The notes under the pieces were generated by a model. It was not told the DNA's origin, did no database searches, and saw nothing but the letters and a program-made list of their open reading frames with translations. Below are positions 1 to 11,892 of a DNA stretch of 64,000 bases, piece by piece. The number at the start of each line of letters is the position of its first letter. The stretch's first letter is position 1. A program made the translations under genes and the position numbers. Source of the DNA: Polynucleobacter sp. 71A-WALBACH (GTDB lineage Bacteria > Pseudomonadota > Gammaproteobacteria > Burkholderiales > Burkholderiaceae); assembly GCF_018882365.1 (NCBI RefSeq), contig NZ_JACVOP010000001.1, forward strand, positions 536,350-600,349. The letters run 5' to 3'.

Positions 1-414
1 GCAGTGAACGACAAGAAAATTATCGAAAATGCAGTTGGTGATTTGACTAAAGTAGCAGGTCAAAAGCCAGTTGTGACAAAAGCGAAAAAAGCGATTGCTG
101 GTTTCAAAATTCGTCAAGGCTACCCAATCGGCGCCATGGTGACATTGCGCGGTCAGCGCATGTATGAATTTTTAGATCGCTTCGTGACTGTTGCTTTGCC
201 ACGCGTACGTGACTTCCGCGGTATTTCCGGGAAGGCATTTGACGGCCGCGGTAACTACAACATCGGCGTTAAAGAGCAAATCATTTTCCCTGAAATCGAA
301 TACGACAAGATTGATGCCCTCCGTGGTCTCAATATCAGTATTACGACGACCGCTAAGACTGACGAAGAAGCAAAAGCTTTGTTAGCAGCGTTCAAATTCC
401 CTTTCCGCAATTAA
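1..414 (+). CDS. rplE: 50S ribosomal protein L5, 5' end cut by window
   Basis: C-terminal part of L5, the large-subunit protein that binds 5S rRNA in the central protuberance. The reading frame is open to base 1, and about 137 of roughly 180 residues are present, so the true start lies outside the window. The GTG at base 4 is internal. Recognisable L5 segments include [20 protein letters not shown] and the ending [12 protein letters not shown]. It is followed 9 bases later by rpsN, the normal spc-operon order. Confidence 0.97.
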   Translation, partial: AVNDKKIIENAVGDLTKVAGQKPVVTKAKKAIAGFKIRQGYPIGAMVTLRGQRMYEFLDRFVTVALPRVRDFRGISGKAFDGRGNYNIGVKEQIIFPEIEYDKIDALRGLNISITTTAKTDEEAKALLAAFKFPFRN

Positions 415-423
415 GAGGCTAAC

Positions 424-729
424 GTGGCAAAACTATCCCTAATTGAGCGCGAGAATAAGCGCGCAAAAACTGTAGAGAAGTACGCTGTAAAGCGTGCTGA
501 ACTCAAGGCAATCATTGCTGATCAATCACGCAGCGATGAAGAGCGCTATGAAGCTCGCTTGAAGCTACAGGCACTTCCACGTAACGCAAGCCCGATTCGT
601 CAAAGAAATCGTTGTTCATTAACCGGTCGTCCACGTGGCACATTCCGTAAGTTTGGTTTGGCCCGTAGCAAGATTCGTGAAATCGCCTTCCGTGGCGAAA
701 TCCCCGGTTTAACCAAGGCCAGCTGGTAA
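424..729 (+). CDS. rpsN: 30S ribosomal protein S14
   Basis: S14 assembles in the head of the small subunit near the A and P sites. It starts at GTG ([15 protein letters not shown]). At 101 residues it is the long, zinc-free form usual in proteobacteria. The C-terminal block [19 protein letters not shown] is the S14 signature, and the CxxC pairs of the short zinc form are absent. It lies between rplE and rpsH in the spc operon and is presumably co-transcribed with them. Confidence 0.97.
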   Translation: MAKLSLIERENKRAKTVEKYAVKRAELKAIIADQSRSDEERYEARLKLQALPRNASPIRQRNRCSLTGRPRGTFRKFGLARSKIREIAFRGEIPGLTKASW

Positions 730-753
730 GCGGCGAAAGAATTAGGAGAACTC

Positions 754-1149
754 ATGAGTATCAGCGATCCAATCGCCGACATGTTGACAAGGATCCGCAA
801 TGCGCAAGCAGTGCAGAAACCCGTAGTCTTGATGCCGTCGTCAAAAGTTAAAGTAGCTATTGCAAAAGTCTTGCAGGATGAAGGTTATATCGATAGTTTC
901 GAAATCAAAGGTGAAGCAGCTAAGCCAGTGCTACACATTGATCTCAAATACTATGCAGGCCGTCCTGTTATTGAGCGTATTGACCGTGTTTCAACACCAA
1001 GTCTTCGTATCTACAAAGGCCGTCACGACATTCCAGAAGTAATGAATGGTTTGGGCATTGCAATTATTTCAACCCCACAAGGCGTAATGACAGACCGCAA
1101 AGCACGTGCAAACGGCGTTGGTGGCGAAGTTATTTGCTACGTCGCGTAA
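754..1149 (+). CDS. rpsH: 30S ribosomal protein S8
   Basis: S8 binds the central domain of 16S rRNA. In enterobacteria it is also the translational repressor of the spc operon; whether that holds here cannot be read from this sequence. The 131-residue protein begins [18 protein letters not shown] and ends with the conserved block [13 protein letters not shown]. The start is preceded by AGGAGAA (about 746-752), a clear ribosome-binding site. Confidence 0.97.
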   Translation: MSISDPIADMLTRIRNAQAVQKPVVLMPSSKVKVAIAKVLQDEGYIDSFEIKGEAAKPVLHIDLKYYAGRPVIERIDRVSTPSLRIYKGRHDIPEVMNGLGIAIISTPQGVMTDRKARANGVGGEVICYVA

Positions 1150-1159
1150 GGAGAGAAAT

Positions 1160-1693
1160 ATGTCCCGCGTTGGTAAATCACCTATTCCAGTCCCTAAGGG
1201 CGCTGAAATCAGCATCAACGGTGCAAACATTACTGTTAAAGGCCCATTAGGCACTTTGACGCATAACTTGCATCCTTCTGTTGGTTTGAAACAAGAAGAC
1301 GGCTTATTGACAGTTGTTTTAAATAACGACACACCAGAAGCTGGTGCACAGTCAGGTACAGCCCGCGCTTTAGTGAACAACATGGTTGTTGGCGTAACTA
1401 CTGGCTTTGAGCGCAAGCTCAGCTTGGTAGGCGTTGGTTACCGTGCTGCTGCTCAAGGCGAAACATTGAAGTTGCAGTTAGGTTTCTCGCACGACATTAT
1501 TTACAACCTGCCAAAGGGTGTAAAAGCTGAGACTCCAACTCAAACTGAAATCATTATTAAAGGTTCCAACAAGCAGCAAGTTGGCCAGGTTGCCGCTGAA
1601 GTTCGCGCATACCGTTCACCAGAGCCATACAAAGGCAAAGGCGTTCGCTACGTGGATGAGGTTGTACACCTGAAAGAAACTAAGAAGAAGTAA
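1160..1693 (+). CDS. rplF: 50S ribosomal protein L6
   Basis: L6 sits at the base of the L7/L12 stalk near the sarcin-ricin loop. The start chosen is ATG 1160 ([14 protein letters not shown]), preceded by AAGGAGAG. The frame is open further upstream to 1106, but that extension overlaps rpsH and does not match L6. Length is 177 residues, normal for the family. The C-terminal signature [11 protein letters not shown] is present near residue 150. Confidence 0.97.
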   Translation: MSRVGKSPIPVPKGAEISINGANITVKGPLGTLTHNLHPSVGLKQEDGLLTVVLNNDTPEAGAQSGTARALVNNMVVGVTTGFERKLSLVGVGYRAAAQGETLKLQLGFSHDIIYNLPKGVKAETPTQTEIIIKGSNKQQVGQVAAEVRAYRSPEPYKGKGVRYVDEVVHLKETKKK

Positions 1694-1706
1694 GCGAGAT
1701 TAGAAA

Positions 1707-2060
1707 ATGAATAAAGACGAATCCAGACAAAGACGTGCTAGGCAGACTCGTATTCGCATTGCCGAAGCATTGGCAAATCGCTTAACAGTTATCCGTAGCA
1801 ATTCACATATTTCTGCGCAGGTTTATAGCCCATGCGGAACCAAAGTTGTAGCAGCTGCTTCAACAATGGAAAAAGATTTGCGCCAAGCGATCAAAAACGG
1901 CGGTAACGCTGATGCGGCTAAACAAATCGGCAAGTTAGTTGCTGAGCGTGCTGTTAAAGCAGGCGTTGTTGATGTTGCTTTTGATCGTTCCGGTCATCGT
2001 TATCACGGCCGTATTAAGGCCTTGGCTGAAGCTGCGCGTGAAGCCGGCCTGAAGTTCTAA
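1707..2060 (+). CDS. rplR: 50S ribosomal protein L18
   Basis: L18 binds 5S rRNA together with L5 and helps attach it to the 50S particle. The 117-residue protein starts [20 protein letters not shown], with the usual basic N-terminus, and ends with [20 protein letters not shown], the family signature. It starts 13 bases after the rplF stop. Confidence 0.97.
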   Translation: MNKDESRQRRARQTRIRIAEALANRLTVIRSNSHISAQVYSPCGTKVVAAASTMEKDLRQAIKNGGNADAAKQIGKLVAERAVKAGVVDVAFDRSGHRYHGRIKALAEAAREAGLKF

Positions 2061-2078
2061 TAGGGTTTAGGAAAAAAC

Positions 2079-2597
2079 ATGGCAAAAATGCAAAACAAGA
2101 TGCAAAACGAAGAGCGTGATGACGGTCTTCGCGAGAAGATGATTGCTGTTAATCGTGTAACTAAAGTTGTTAAGGGTGGTCGTATTCTCGGCTTCGCTGC
2201 ACTGACTGTAGTTGGCGATGGCGATGGTCGTATCGGCATGGGTAAAGGAAAATCAAAAGAAGTTCCAGTTGCTGTTCAAAAGGCAATGGACGAAGCACGC
2301 CGCAAGATGATCAAAGTTTCCTTACGCAAAGGCACTTTGCAACATACTGTGATTGGTAAGCATGGCGCGTCACGCGTGATGATTTCTCCAGCTAAAGACG
2401 GTACTGGCGTTATCGCTGGTGGCCCAATGCGCGCAATTTTCGATGTAATGGGTGTAACTAACGTTGTTGCTAAGTCGCTTGGATCAACAAACCCTTACAA
2501 CATGGTTCGTGCAACGATTGATGGCTTGAGCAAGATGAGCACTCCTTCTGAAATTGCTGCTAAGCGCGGTAAGTCAGTTGAAGAGATTCTCGGCTAA
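2079..2597 (+). CDS. rpsE: 30S ribosomal protein S5
   Basis: S5 is a decoding-site protein of the 30S body that influences translational accuracy. The 172-residue protein carries the N-terminal double-stranded-RNA-binding fold ([20 protein letters not shown] near residues 24-43) and the C-terminal S5 domain ([20 protein letters not shown]). The start follows GGAAAAAAC, a modest ribosome-binding site. It lies between rplR and rpmD as expected. Confidence 0.97.
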   Translation: MAKMQNKMQNEERDDGLREKMIAVNRVTKVVKGGRILGFAALTVVGDGDGRIGMGKGKSKEVPVAVQKAMDEARRKMIKVSLRKGTLQHTVIGKHGASRVMISPAKDGTGVIAGGPMRAIFDVMGVTNVVAKSLGSTNPYNMVRATIDGLSKMSTPSEIAAKRGKSVEEILG

Positions 2598-2621
2598 GAC
2601 CAAAAGATTAGGAATCTATAA

Positions 2622-2810
2622 ATGACAACAACTAACTCTAAAGTCAAACTGCAATTAGTACGCAGCTTGATCGGCACACGCGAAAGCCACCGTGCAACCG
2701 TTCGCGGCCTAGGTCTGCGTCGCATCAATTCTGTTTCAGAATTGGAAGACACACCAGCTGTTCGCGGAATGATTAATAAAGTTTCTTATCTAGTTAAAGT
2801 CGTTGGCTAA
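2622..2810 (+). CDS. rpmD: 50S ribosomal protein L30
   Basis: Small 62-residue L30, a peripheral large-subunit protein. The core [20 protein letters not shown] and [20 protein letters not shown] is characteristic. Like many bacterial L30 proteins it lacks the C-terminal extension of archaeal homologues. It sits between rpsE and rplO in the conserved spc order. Confidence 0.96.
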   Translation: MTTTNSKVKLQLVRSLIGTRESHRATVRGLGLRRINSVSELEDTPAVRGMINKVSYLVKVVG

Positions 2811-2837
2811 TAACTAGCAAGTAAATAGGCGAAGAAT

Positions 2838-3278
2838 ATGCAACTCAATACACTAAAACCCGCAGCGGGCTCCAATAAAAATCGTCGTCGCGTAGGTCGC
2901 GGCATCGGTTCTGGTCTTGGAAAAACAGCTGGTCGTGGTCACAAAGGTCAGAAGTCACGTTCAGGCGGATTCCACAAAGTTGGATTCGAAGGCGGTCAGA
3001 TGCCTATGTATCGTCGTTTACCTAAACGCGGTTTCGTGTCTTTGACACGTCGTCACGTTGGTCAAATTACTTTGAATGACTTGGCTAAAATCAACTTGCC
3101 AGAAGTGGACTTGTTGGTTTTGAGAGCCCACGGTTTTGCCGGTGAGCAAATCAATTCGGTAAAAGTCATTAAGACTGGTGAACTGTCTATTGCTGTAACC
3201 CTCAAGGGTATTACTGCAACTGCAGGTGCAAAAGCAGCTATTGAAGCAGCTGGCGGCAAATTGGTTGACTTGGTTTAA
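2838..3278 (+). CDS. rplO: 50S ribosomal protein L15
   Basis: L15 is a late-assembly large-subunit protein that contacts 23S rRNA through a long basic N-terminal extension. That extension is visible as [20 protein letters not shown] followed by [12 protein letters not shown] (about residues 14-46). The C-terminal globular domain ends [14 protein letters not shown]. Length 146 is typical. It precedes secY by 17 bases. Confidence 0.97.
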   Translation: MQLNTLKPAAGSNKNRRRVGRGIGSGLGKTAGRGHKGQKSRSGGFHKVGFEGGQMPMYRRLPKRGFVSLTRRHVGQITLNDLAKINLPEVDLLVLRAHGFAGEQINSVKVIKTGELSIAVTLKGITATAGAKAAIEAAGGKLVDLV

Positions 3279-3295
3279 TAAGTTTTAAGTAAACG

Positions 3296-4633
3296 ATGGC
3301 ACTCGCACCTAACAACGCAGCAAATATTGCTCAATCAGGAAACAAGTTCGGCGAATTACGTCAACGCTTGATATTCTTGGTTTTGGCATTGCTCGTGTTC
3401 CGTTTGGGCGCACATATTCCAGTGCCAGGCATTGATCCAGACCAGCTAGCACAATTGTTCTCAGGTCAAAAAGACGGTATCTTGGGAATGTTCAATCTAT
3501 TCTCAGGCGGTGCTTTATCTCGGTTTACAGTTTTTGCCTTAGGAATCATGCCTTACATCTCCGCTTCAATCATCATGCAGTTAATGACGATTGTTGTGCC
3601 TTCTTTAGAGTCTTTGAAAAAAGAAGGTCAAGCAGGTCAACGCAAGATTACGCAGTACACCCGTTACGGCACCGTGTTTTTGGCAACGTTCCAGGCTTTA
3701 GGTATCTCTGTTGCATTGCAAGCTCAACCAGGTTTAGTTATTAATCCAGGCTTGATGTTTGAACTCAACACTGTAGTGACTTTGGTAACTGGCACGATGT
3801 TCTTGATGTGGCTTGGTGAGCAAATTACCGAGCGTGGTCTTGGTAATGGCATCTCCATCATTATCTTCGGCGGAATTGTTTCTGGCCTGCCAACTGCAAT
3901 CGGTAGCTTGCTTGAATTGGTTCGCACTGGTTCCATGAATATCTTGTCCGCCTTACTTATCGTAGTGATTTGTATTGCAGTTACTTATTTTGTTGTGTTT
4001 GTAGAACGTGGTCAGCGCCGTATTTTGGTGAACTATGCCAAGCGTCAAGTTGGTAATAAGGTGTATGGCGGTCAGTCTTCTTACTTCCCATTGAAGTTAA
4101 ATATGGCTGGTGTTATCCCTCCAATTTTTGCTTCATCTATTATTTTGTTTCCTGCAACGATTGCTGGCTGGTTTACATCAGGTGAGCCAACGAATATGTT
4201 CAGCAGAATAATTAAAGATTTAGCGGCGACATTGGCTCCAGGTCAACCTGTTTACACAATTTTGTACGCAGCTGCAATTATTTTCTTCTGCTTTTTCTAT
4301 ACAGCATTAGTTTTCAACAGCCGTGAGACTGCTGAGAATCTAAAGAAGAGCGGTGCCTTTGTTCCAGGTATCCGTCCTGGCGAACAGACTGGTCGTTATA
4401 TCGACAAGATCTTGGTTCGTTTGACATTGGCTGGTGCGGTTTATATGGTTTTGGTTTGTTTGTTGCCAGAATTCTTGGTGTTGAAGTACAACGTACCATT
4501 CTATTTTGGCGGTACTTCATTGTTGATTATTGTCGTTGTTGCAATGGATTTCATGGCTCAAGTCCAGTCATTCGTAATGCAACAACAGTATGGCTCTTTA
4601 ATGAAAAAAGCTAACTTTAAGATGGGCGCTTAA
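3296..4633 (+). CDS. secY: Sec translocon channel subunit SecY
   Basis: SecY is the protein-conducting pore of the inner membrane and works with SecE, SecG and SecA. The 445-residue protein has the expected run of about ten hydrophobic segments. Family motifs include [15 protein letters not shown] (near residue 82), the cytoplasmic [20 protein letters not shown] loop near residue 226, and [16 protein letters not shown] at the C-terminus. The preceding rplO has no terminator, so it is co-transcribed with ribosomal genes as usual. Confidence 0.98.
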   Translation: MALAPNNAANIAQSGNKFGELRQRLIFLVLALLVFRLGAHIPVPGIDPDQLAQLFSGQKDGILGMFNLFSGGALSRFTVFALGIMPYISASIIMQLMTIVVPSLESLKKEGQAGQRKITQYTRYGTVFLATFQALGISVALQAQPGLVINPGLMFELNTVVTLVTGTMFLMWLGEQITERGLGNGISIIIFGGIVSGLPTAIGSLLELVRTGSMNILSALLIVVICIAVTYFVVFVERGQRRILVNYAKRQVGNKVYGGQSSYFPLKLNMAGVIPPIFASSIILFPATIAGWFTSGEPTNMFSRIIKDLAATLAPGQPVYTILYAAAIIFFCFFYTALVFNSRETAENLKKSGAFVPGIRPGEQTGRYIDKILVRLTLAGAVYMVLVCLLPEFLVLKYNVPFYFGGTSLLIIVVVAMDFMAQVQSFVMQQQYGSLMKKANFKMGA

Positions 4634-4637
4634 CTGA

Positions 4638-4856
4638 ATGTCTAAAGACGATGTAATTCAGATGGCGGGAGAAATTATTGAGAATTTGCCGAACGCAATG
4701 TTTCGCGTGAAGCTAGAGAACGGACATGTGGTTCTAGGGCACATTTCTGGAAAGATGAGGATGCATTACATCCGCATATTGCCAGGAGATAAGGTGACGG
4801 TGGAGATGACTCCTTACGACCTAACGCGCGCCAGAATTATTTTCCGAGCGAAGTAA
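4638..4856 (+). CDS. infA: Translation initiation factor IF-1
   Basis: IF-1 occupies the A site of the 30S subunit during initiation and helps IF-2 and IF-3. The 72-residue single OB-fold protein is unmistakable: [20 protein letters not shown], then [19 protein letters not shown] and [11 protein letters not shown]. It begins 4 bases after the secY stop. The secY-infA-rpmJ order is the common arrangement in Burkholderiales. Confidence 0.97.
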   Translation: MSKDDVIQMAGEIIENLPNAMFRVKLENGHVVLGHISGKMRMHYIRILPGDKVTVEMTPYDLTRARIIFRAK

Positions 4857-4891
4857 AGATTAAGTAGTACATATTTTTTTAGAGGTGAGTT

Positions 4892-5008
4892 ATGAAAGTT
4901 TTGGCATCCGTTAAGTGTATTTGCAGAAATTGCAAGATCATTAAGCGCAAACGCGTTGTGCGCGTGATCTGTTCTTCAGACGCACGTCATAAGCAGCGTC
5001 AAGGCTGA
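4892..5008 (+). CDS. rpmJ: 50S ribosomal protein L36
   Basis: Very short gene of 38 codons, [20 protein letters not shown] onward, ending [10 protein letters not shown]36 is the smallest 50S protein. Its zinc-binding residues are normally CxxC, then C and H; here C9, C11 and C14 are followed by C27 and H33, so this looks like the zinc-binding form. A GAGGTGAG ribosome-binding site lies just upstream (about 4881-4889). Position between infA and rpsM matches the alpha operon. Confidence 0.95.
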   Translation: MKVLASVKCICRNCKIIKRKRVVRVICSSDARHKQRQG

Positions 5009-5032
5009 TCTGGTTAATTAAGAGGAAATCTC

Positions 5033-5398
5033 ATGGCACGTATCGCTGGGGTAAATATCCCAAATCATCAACATACTGTTATCGGTTTAACAGCAATTTT
5101 TGGCATTGGTACTACCCGTGCTCGCAAAATTTGTGAAACCACAGGTGTTGCTATCGACAAAAAAGTTAAAGATCTTACTGACGGTGACTTGGAAAAGTTG
5201 CGTGATGAAGTAGGTAAATTTATTACTGAAGGTGACCTTCGTCGTGAAGTAACGATGAGCATCAAGCGTTTGATGGACTTAGGCTGCTACCGCGGCGTAC
5301 GTCATCGTAAGGGCTTGCCTGTACGTGGTCAACGTACTAAGACTAACGCGCGTACCCGCAAGGGCCCACGTAAGTCTGGCGTGCAACTCAAGAAATAA
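5033..5398 (+). CDS. rpsM: 30S ribosomal protein S13
   Basis: S13 lies in the 30S head and forms bridges to the 50S subunit and contacts to P-site tRNA. The 121-residue protein starts [20 protein letters not shown] after an AAGAGGAAA ribosome-binding site. The C-terminal basic tail [17 protein letters not shown] is the classic S13 signature. It is followed by rpsK. Confidence 0.97.
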   Translation: MARIAGVNIPNHQHTVIGLTAIFGIGTTRARKICETTGVAIDKKVKDLTDGDLEKLRDEVGKFITEGDLRREVTMSIKRLMDLGCYRGVRHRKGLPVRGQRTKTNARTRKGPRKSGVQLKK

Positions 5399-5416
5399 TC
5401 AAGAAAGTTTATTGAC

Positions 5417-5824
5417 ATGGCAAAACAACAATCCGCTTCTGCAGCTTCACAGCGCGCACGCAAGAAGGTTAAAAAGAACGTTGCTGATGGTATTGCACAC
5501 GTTCACGCTTCTTTTAATAACACCATTATTACGATCACTGATCGTCAAGGAAATGCGCTTTCATGGGCAACTTCTGGCGGCCAAGGTTTTAAAGGTTCAC
5601 GTAAATCAACACCTTTTGCTGCTCAGGTAGCTGCAGAAGTGGCTGGTAAAGCAGCAGTTGAATGTGGAATCAAGAACTTGGAAGTTCAGATTAAGGGTCC
5701 AGGCCCAGGTCGTGAATCAGCAGTTCGCGCATTGAACTCATTGGGCATCAAAATCACTGAGATTCAAGACGTTACTCCAGTTCCACACAATGGTTGCCGT
5801 CCTCCTAAGCGTCGTCGTATCTAA
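5417..5824 (+). CDS. rpsK: 30S ribosomal protein S11
   Basis: S11 forms part of the platform and lines the mRNA exit path. The 135-residue protein has a lysine-rich N-terminus ([20 protein letters not shown]) and the family signature ending [17 protein letters not shown]. The spacing of 18 bases to rpsM and its order before rpsD are typical. Confidence 0.97.
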   Translation: MAKQQSASAASQRARKKVKKNVADGIAHVHASFNNTIITITDRQGNALSWATSGGQGFKGSRKSTPFAAQVAAEVAGKAAVECGIKNLEVQIKGPGPGRESAVRALNSLGIKITEIQDVTPVPHNGCRPPKRRRI

Positions 5825-5940
5825 GCTAGGAAGTAGGCAGTATAAGTTTTAGTAGTTTTTTATTAAAGCCCACTGTTCATCAGAATTAATGGATGAACTC
5901 ACCGCCGGTCGTAAGACTGCGGCAAAGAAAGGAAAGCATC

Positions 5941-6564
5941 GTGGCACGTTACTTAGGGCCTAAGGCCAAATTAGCACGTCGGGAAGGTACCGACTTATTT
6001 TTAAAGAGCGCACGTCGCGCCCTGTCAGACAAGTGCAAGCTAGATACTAAGCCTGGTCAACATGGCCGTACATCTGGCTCAAGAACATCTGATTACGGTA
6101 ATCAATTGCGTGAAAAGCAAAAGGTTAAGCGTATGTACGGAATTTTAGAGCGTCAGTTCCGTCGTTACTTTGCTGAAGCTGAGCGTCGTAAGGGCAATAC
6201 TGGCTCAACATTGCTCCAGTTGTTGGAATCACGTCTTGATAACGTTGTTTATCGCATGGGCTTTGGTTCAACACGCGCTGAAGCTCGTCAGTTGGTTTCC
6301 CACTGTGCAATTTTGCTCAATGGTAGTCCAGTAAATATTCCATCTATTCAGGTTAAACCTGGTGATGTAGTGGCGATTCGTGAAAAAGCGAAAAAGCAAG
6401 CGCGTATTGCAGAATCACTCAATTTGGTTCAGCAGATGTCTGCTGTAGGCTGGGTATCAGTCGACGCAGCGAAGCTGGAAGGAACATTTAAGCAAGTGCC
6501 TGACCGTGAAGACATTAGCGGCGAAATTAATGAAAGTTTGATCGTTGAATTGTATTCACGCTAA
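5941..6564 (+). CDS. rpsD: 30S ribosomal protein S4
   Basis: S4 nucleates 16S rRNA assembly. In E. coli it also represses translation of the alpha operon; that role is not demonstrated by this sequence. The start chosen is GTG 5941 ([18 protein letters not shown]), preceded by AAAGGAAAG. An in-frame ATG at 5893 adds 16 residues that do not resemble S4. The 207-residue protein contains the S4 RNA-binding domain with [20 protein letters not shown] near residue 97. Confidence 0.96.
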   Translation: MARYLGPKAKLARREGTDLFLKSARRALSDKCKLDTKPGQHGRTSGSRTSDYGNQLREKQKVKRMYGILERQFRRYFAEAERRKGNTGSTLLQLLESRLDNVVYRMGFGSTRAEARQLVSHCAILLNGSPVNIPSIQVKPGDVVAIREKAKKQARIAESLNLVQQMSAVGWVSVDAAKLEGTFKQVPDREDISGEINESLIVELYSR

Positions 6565-6587
6565 TTAGGCACTCTCAAGGAAAAAAT

Positions 6588-7568
6588 ATGCAAACAAATT
6601 TGCTCAAGCCAAAAATTATTTCTGTTGAAGCGCTTACCGCCAACCAAGCTAAGGTTGTTATGGAGCCGTTCGAGCGTGGCTATGGCCACACACTCGGCAA
6701 TGCATTACGTCGTGTTTTGTTGTCCTCGATGGTTGGTTATGCGCCAACTGAAGTAGCAATTGCTGGTGTTGTTCATGAATATTCCACATTAGATGGAGTT
6801 CAAGAGGATGTAGTTAACCTTTTGTTGAACCTCAAAGGTATCGTATTTAAGTTGCAGTCACGTGATGAAGTTACTATCAATTTGCGTAAAGAAGGCCCAG
6901 GCGTTGTTACAGCAAAAGATATCGACTTGCCACATGATGTTGAAATCATTAATCCTGATCACGTAATCGCTCACTTGTCTGCTGGTGGCAAGTTAGATAT
7001 GCAGATCAAGGTTGAAAAAGGCCGTGGCTATGTACCAGGCAATATGCGTCAATACCATGACGAAGCTACCAAGATCATCGGGCGCATCGTATTGGATGCC
7101 TCATTTAGCCCAGTAAGCCGTGTTAGCTATGCAGTTGAGTCTGCTCGTGTTGAGCAACGTACCGACCTCGATCGTCTCGTAATGACAATCGAAACAAACG
7201 GTGTCTTGTCTCCTGAAGAGGCGATTCGTCAAGCAGCTACCATTTTGGTTGACCAGTTAGTTGTATTCGCGGCCCTCGAAAGCAGCGAAGTATCTGGTGA
7301 TCTCGCACCAAGCCGCTCTTCAATGGTTGATCCAATGTTGATGCGTCCAGTTGATGATCTCGAACTCACAGTTCGCTCTGCAAACTGCTTGAAGGCTGAG
7401 AACATTTACTACATCGGTGACTTGATTCAACGTACAGAGAATGAATTGTTGAAGACGCCTAATTTAGGTCGTAAGTCTTTGAATGAAATCAAAGATGTAT
7501 TGGCGGCTCGTGGCTTAAGTCTTGGCATGAAACTCGAAAGCTGGCCTCCAGCTAACCTCGAGAAATAA
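6588..7568 (+). CDS. rpoA: RNA polymerase alpha subunit
   Basis: Alpha dimerises to start RNA polymerase assembly and contacts UP elements and activators through its C-terminal domain. The 326-residue protein has both parts. The N-terminal dimerisation domain carries [19 protein letters not shown] (near residue 30). The C-terminal domain begins near residue 245, with the DNA-contacting stretch [20 protein letters not shown] near residue 288. It is embedded in the alpha operon between rpsD and rplQ. Confidence 0.98.
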   Translation: MQTNLLKPKIISVEALTANQAKVVMEPFERGYGHTLGNALRRVLLSSMVGYAPTEVAIAGVVHEYSTLDGVQEDVVNLLLNLKGIVFKLQSRDEVTINLRKEGPGVVTAKDIDLPHDVEIINPDHVIAHLSAGGKLDMQIKVEKGRGYVPGNMRQYHDEATKIIGRIVLDASFSPVSRVSYAVESARVEQRTDLDRLVMTIETNGVLSPEEAIRQAATILVDQLVVFAALESSEVSGDLAPSRSSMVDPMLMRPVDDLELTVRSANCLKAENIYYIGDLIQRTENELLKTPNLGRKSLNEIKDVLAARGLSLGMKLESWPPANLEK

Positions 7569-7584
7569 TTAGAAAGGAAGCATC

Positions 7585-7977
7585 ATGCGTCACGGAAACG
7601 GCTTACGCAAACTAAACAGAACATCATCACATCGCTTAGCGATGCTGCGCAACATGTCCAATTCACTTTTGGAGCACGAAGTGATTAAAACCACTTTGCC
7701 AAAAGCAAAAGAATTGCGCATGGTTGTTGAGCCTTTGATTACCTTAGGTAAAAAAGATAACTTAGCAAATCGTCGCTTAGCATTCAATCGCACACGCGAT
7801 CGCGATATCGTGACCAAACTCTTTACAGAGCTCGGCCCACGTTACGCAACTCGTCCAGGTGGCTACCTTCGTATTTTGAAGTTTGGCTTCCGTCATGGTG
7901 ATAATGCACCTATGGCTTTGGTTGAGTTGGTAGATCGTCCAGAAGTTGAAGAAACAGCAGTAGCTGAAGAGGCTTAA
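7585..7977 (+). CDS. rplQ: 50S ribosomal protein L17
   Basis: L17 lies near the polypeptide exit of the 50S subunit. The 130-residue protein starts [20 protein letters not shown], the family signature, after an AGAAAGGAAG ribosome-binding site. The acidic tail [11 protein letters not shown] is a common extension. It is the last gene of the operon; a strong terminator follows 16 bases downstream. Confidence 0.97.
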   Translation: MRHGNGLRKLNRTSSHRLAMLRNMSNSLLEHEVIKTTLPKAKELRMVVEPLITLGKKDNLANRRLAFNRTRDRDIVTKLFTELGPRYATRPGGYLRILKFGFRHGDNAPMALVELVDRPEVEETAVAEEA

Positions 7978-7992
7978 ATCCTTTAGCGAGAT

Positions 7993-8021
7993 AAAAAGCC
8001 AGGCTTCGGTCTGGCTTTTTT
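7993..8021 (+). terminator. Intrinsic terminator of the alpha operon
   Basis: Perfect 10-bp inverted repeat AAAAAGCCAG / CTGGCTTTTT around an 8-base loop containing TTCG, ending in a run of six T. It follows the rplQ stop and separates the ribosomal operon from cutA. Confidence 0.93.
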
Positions 8022-8033
8022 CATTTATGCAGT

Positions 8034-8045
8034 TATAAATACGCT
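8034..8045 (+). promoter_or_regulatory. Possible -10 element giving leaderless cutA mRNA
   Basis: TATAAA (8034-8039) ends exactly 6 bases before the cutA ATG, and no Shine-Dalgarno lies in the gap. If it is a -10 box, transcription would start at the A of the start codon. No convincing -35 is seen; the upstream position falls in the terminator. Confidence 0.35.
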
Positions 8046-8378
8046 ATGGCCACAGATAAAGCTACCGAATTACTAATTGTTGTTACCAGCTTTGCATCAC
8101 TAGAGGATGCAAAGTGCGTGGCACGTCAACTGATTGAAGCCCGTCTCGCTGCTTGTGTGCAAATCCAAGAAGGCATGTATTCGATATATCGGTGGGAAGG
8201 AAAGATTTGCGAAGAGCGTGAAGTATTACTCTCTGCAAAAACCATTACTAATAAATGGTTGGATGTTGCTAATTTCATTAAAAGTCATCACCCCTATGAT
8301 TTGCCAGAGGTGATTGCCTATTCTCCAGAGCAATATGAAGAGCAATATGGCAAGTGGGTTCAAGCCGAGGTAAAGTAA
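8046..8378 (+). CDS. cutA: CutA divalent cation tolerance protein
   Basis: Small trimeric ferredoxin-like-fold protein historically linked to copper tolerance; its exact role is unsettled. The 110-residue sequence has the family core CVARQLIEARLAACVQI and, near the end, FIKSHHPYDLPEVIAYS. The pairing with dsbD, whose start lies 5 bases downstream, is common in proteobacteria (CutA is often encoded beside DsbD/DipZ), which supports both calls. Confidence 0.93.
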   Translation: MATDKATELLIVVTSFASLEDAKCVARQLIEARLAACVQIQEGMYSIYRWEGKICEEREVLLSAKTITNKWLDVANFIKSHHPYDLPEVIAYSPEQYEEQYGKWVQAEVK

Positions 8379-8383
8379 GCTCC

Positions 8384-10057
8384 ATGCGATTGATTAATAA
8401 ATTTATCCCTGTAGTAGCCACACTCTTTATTATTCTTGGTAACGCATTTGCTGCCCCAGAATTTCTTCCTCCTGAAAAAGCATTTAGAGCAGAGGCTACC
8501 TGGGTCTCTCATTCCAATGAGGTTGAAGTAGAGCTCTTTCCGGCTAAAGGATATTACCTTTATCAAGACTCACTACATTTTCAGATGGGCTCCCAACCCA
8601 ATAAATTAGGGGTTGTAGGTACTTCCTTTCCCTCTGGCGTGGAAAAGTACGATAAAACTTTTCAAAAGAAAATGCAGGTTTATAAACAGGATGTTTTGCT
8701 TACACTCAATAAAAAGGCGGAGTCTGGAAAACCGCTTTATCTAGAGTTGGAATTACAGGGTTGTGCTGAAGCGGGTATTTGTTATCCGCCCATGACGCTG
8801 AAATTTTTACTTGCTGGCCCTGGAGTAAAGGCTGGGCCAATTCCTGAGATGCTTGATGGAGTTGCCGCAAGTTTGGCTCCAAAAGCAGAATTGAGCCTCA
8901 TGGATTTATGGCGTGAGCGTGATGACGTTAATGCCATTAGTCGCTTTTTAGAAAGCACGCCAACAAGCTTTTTATTCTTAGCCTTCTTTGTTCTTGGGCT
9001 GGCTTTAGCATTTACCCCTTGCGTGCTTCCAATGCTACCAATTATGTCGAGCGTGGTTTTTGGAACGCAGGGCAAGCAATCGATCAATAAAGGACGTGCA
9101 AGCCTCTTGGCAGTGGCCTATGTGCTGGGAATGGCTTGTGTATACGCTTTGGCAGGGGTGCTGATGGCTGCATTAGGTGGGAGCGTGCAAAGAGCGCTAC
9201 AGAGCCCTATAGCGCTCATTGGCTTTGCATTGCTTCTATTAGCCTTATCAGGCAGTCTATTTGGACTATACGACCTAAGAATGCCCCATTCGTGGCAACA
9301 AAAGGTTAATCAGCTGGCAGGGCGTCATAAAGGTGGTAGTACTGTCGGTGCTTTTACTTTGGGCGGAATATCAACTCTAGTTGCCAGTCCATGCATTACC
9401 GCTCCCTTGGCTGGAGTACTCGCTTTTATTGCCCAAACTGGTTCAATGAGTTTGGGGGCGGGGCTCCTCTTCGTGATGGCTATAGGGATGGGCTTACCAC
9501 TGTTGTTTATTGCTATTGAAGCGCGCATCTTGATTCCGTCGACTGGAATTTGGATGGTGTGGCTACAAAGAACATTGGGCGTTCTCTTAGTGGCAACAGC
9601 AGCCTGGATTGCATCTCCATTATTACAAAGTAGCAGTAGCGAAGCAGGCAGGACGATGAGCAATGGTCAGCGACAACATCAAATTGGAAATGCTAGTTTT
9701 GCTGTTATTAACTCTTCTGCGCAACTAGACCAATTTTTAGCTCAAGCAAAAGAGCAGAAGAAGTTAATGTTATTGGATTTCTATGCAGACTGGTGCATCT
9801 CCTGCAAGGAGATGGAGGTCAATACTTTTGCTAACGCTGAAGTGAATCAAGACTTACAGAAATTTGTTTTAGTACAAGCTGATGTAACAAAAAACAGTCC
9901 TGAGAATCAAGCTCTGTTGAAGCGTTTTGGATTATTTGGCCCGCCTGGAATTCTGATCTTTGATCTCAACTCAGAAGAATTAAAAGACCAGCGTGTCATT
10001 GGCTATATGCCACCACAACGTTTTGGCGAGCGTTTGAAAAAAGCCTTGGGAAATTAA
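8384..10057 (+). CDS. dsbD: Thiol:disulfide interchange protein DsbD
   Basis: Inner-membrane protein that moves electrons from cytoplasmic thioredoxin to periplasmic DsbC and CcmG-type proteins. The start chosen is ATG 8384 (557 residues), which gives a proper signal peptide ending LGNAFA near residue 23. The next domain has the cysteine pair in QGCAEAGICYP. Then come about eight membrane segments, with redox cysteines in FTPCVLPMLP and ASPCITAPL, and a C-terminal thioredoxin domain with DFYADWCISCKEME. All three cysteine pairs are intact. It follows cutA directly and converges on hemB. Confidence 0.95.
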   Translation: MRLINKFIPVVATLFIILGNAFAAPEFLPPEKAFRAEATWVSHSNEVEVELFPAKGYYLYQDSLHFQMGSQPNKLGVVGTSFPSGVEKYDKTFQKKMQVYKQDVLLTLNKKAESGKPLYLELELQGCAEAGICYPPMTLKFLLAGPGVKAGPIPEMLDGVAASLAPKAELSLMDLWRERDDVNAISRFLESTPTSFLFLAFFVLGLALAFTPCVLPMLPIMSSVVFGTQGKQSINKGRASLLAVAYVLGMACVYALAGVLMAALGGSVQRALQSPIALIGFALLLLALSGSLFGLYDLRMPHSWQQKVNQLAGRHKGGSTVGAFTLGGISTLVASPCITAPLAGVLAFIAQTGSMSLGAGLLFVMAIGMGLPLLFIAIEARILIPSTGIWMVWLQRTLGVLLVATAAWIASPLLQSSSSEAGRTMSNGQRQHQIGNASFAVINSSAQLDQFLAQAKEQKKLMLLDFYADWCISCKEMEVNTFANAEVNQDLQKFVLVQADVTKNSPENQALLKRFGLFGPPGILIFDLNSEELKDQRVIGYMPPQRFGERLKKALGN

Positions 10058-10066
10058 GCTGCTCAG

Positions 10067-10095
10067 AAGTTAAATGGGTATAACCCATTTAACTT
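10067..10095. terminator. Bidirectional hairpin between dsbD and hemB
   Basis: Perfect 13-bp inverted repeat, AAGTTAAATGGGT and its complement, around a 3-base ATA loop. It lies between two converging genes 10 bases after the dsbD stop and 14 before the hemB stop. The stem is AT-rich and the T-tract is short, but position and perfection suggest a shared terminator. Confidence 0.75.
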
Positions 10096-10108
10096 GTTTA
10101 ACCACTAA

Positions 10109-11777
<1,669 letters not shown>

Positions 11778-11892
11778 GTCCAGAAGCTATTGTAAAATCA
11801 CGCAAAATCATGAAATATCTCATGGTGTTGGGTAAAAGGTTGTAAAAGGTAGGGCCCAAACACTTTTAGGAATTTTTGCCAAGGTAAACATA

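Noticed and set aside
1106..1159. N-terminal extension of rplF
   Set aside because: It overlaps rpsH, has no ribosome-binding site and does not match L6; the ATG at 1160 after AAGGAG is right.
5893..5940. Upstream ATG for rpsD
   Set aside because: The extra 16 residues do not resemble S4, and GTG 5941 with AAAGGAAAG fits the family start.
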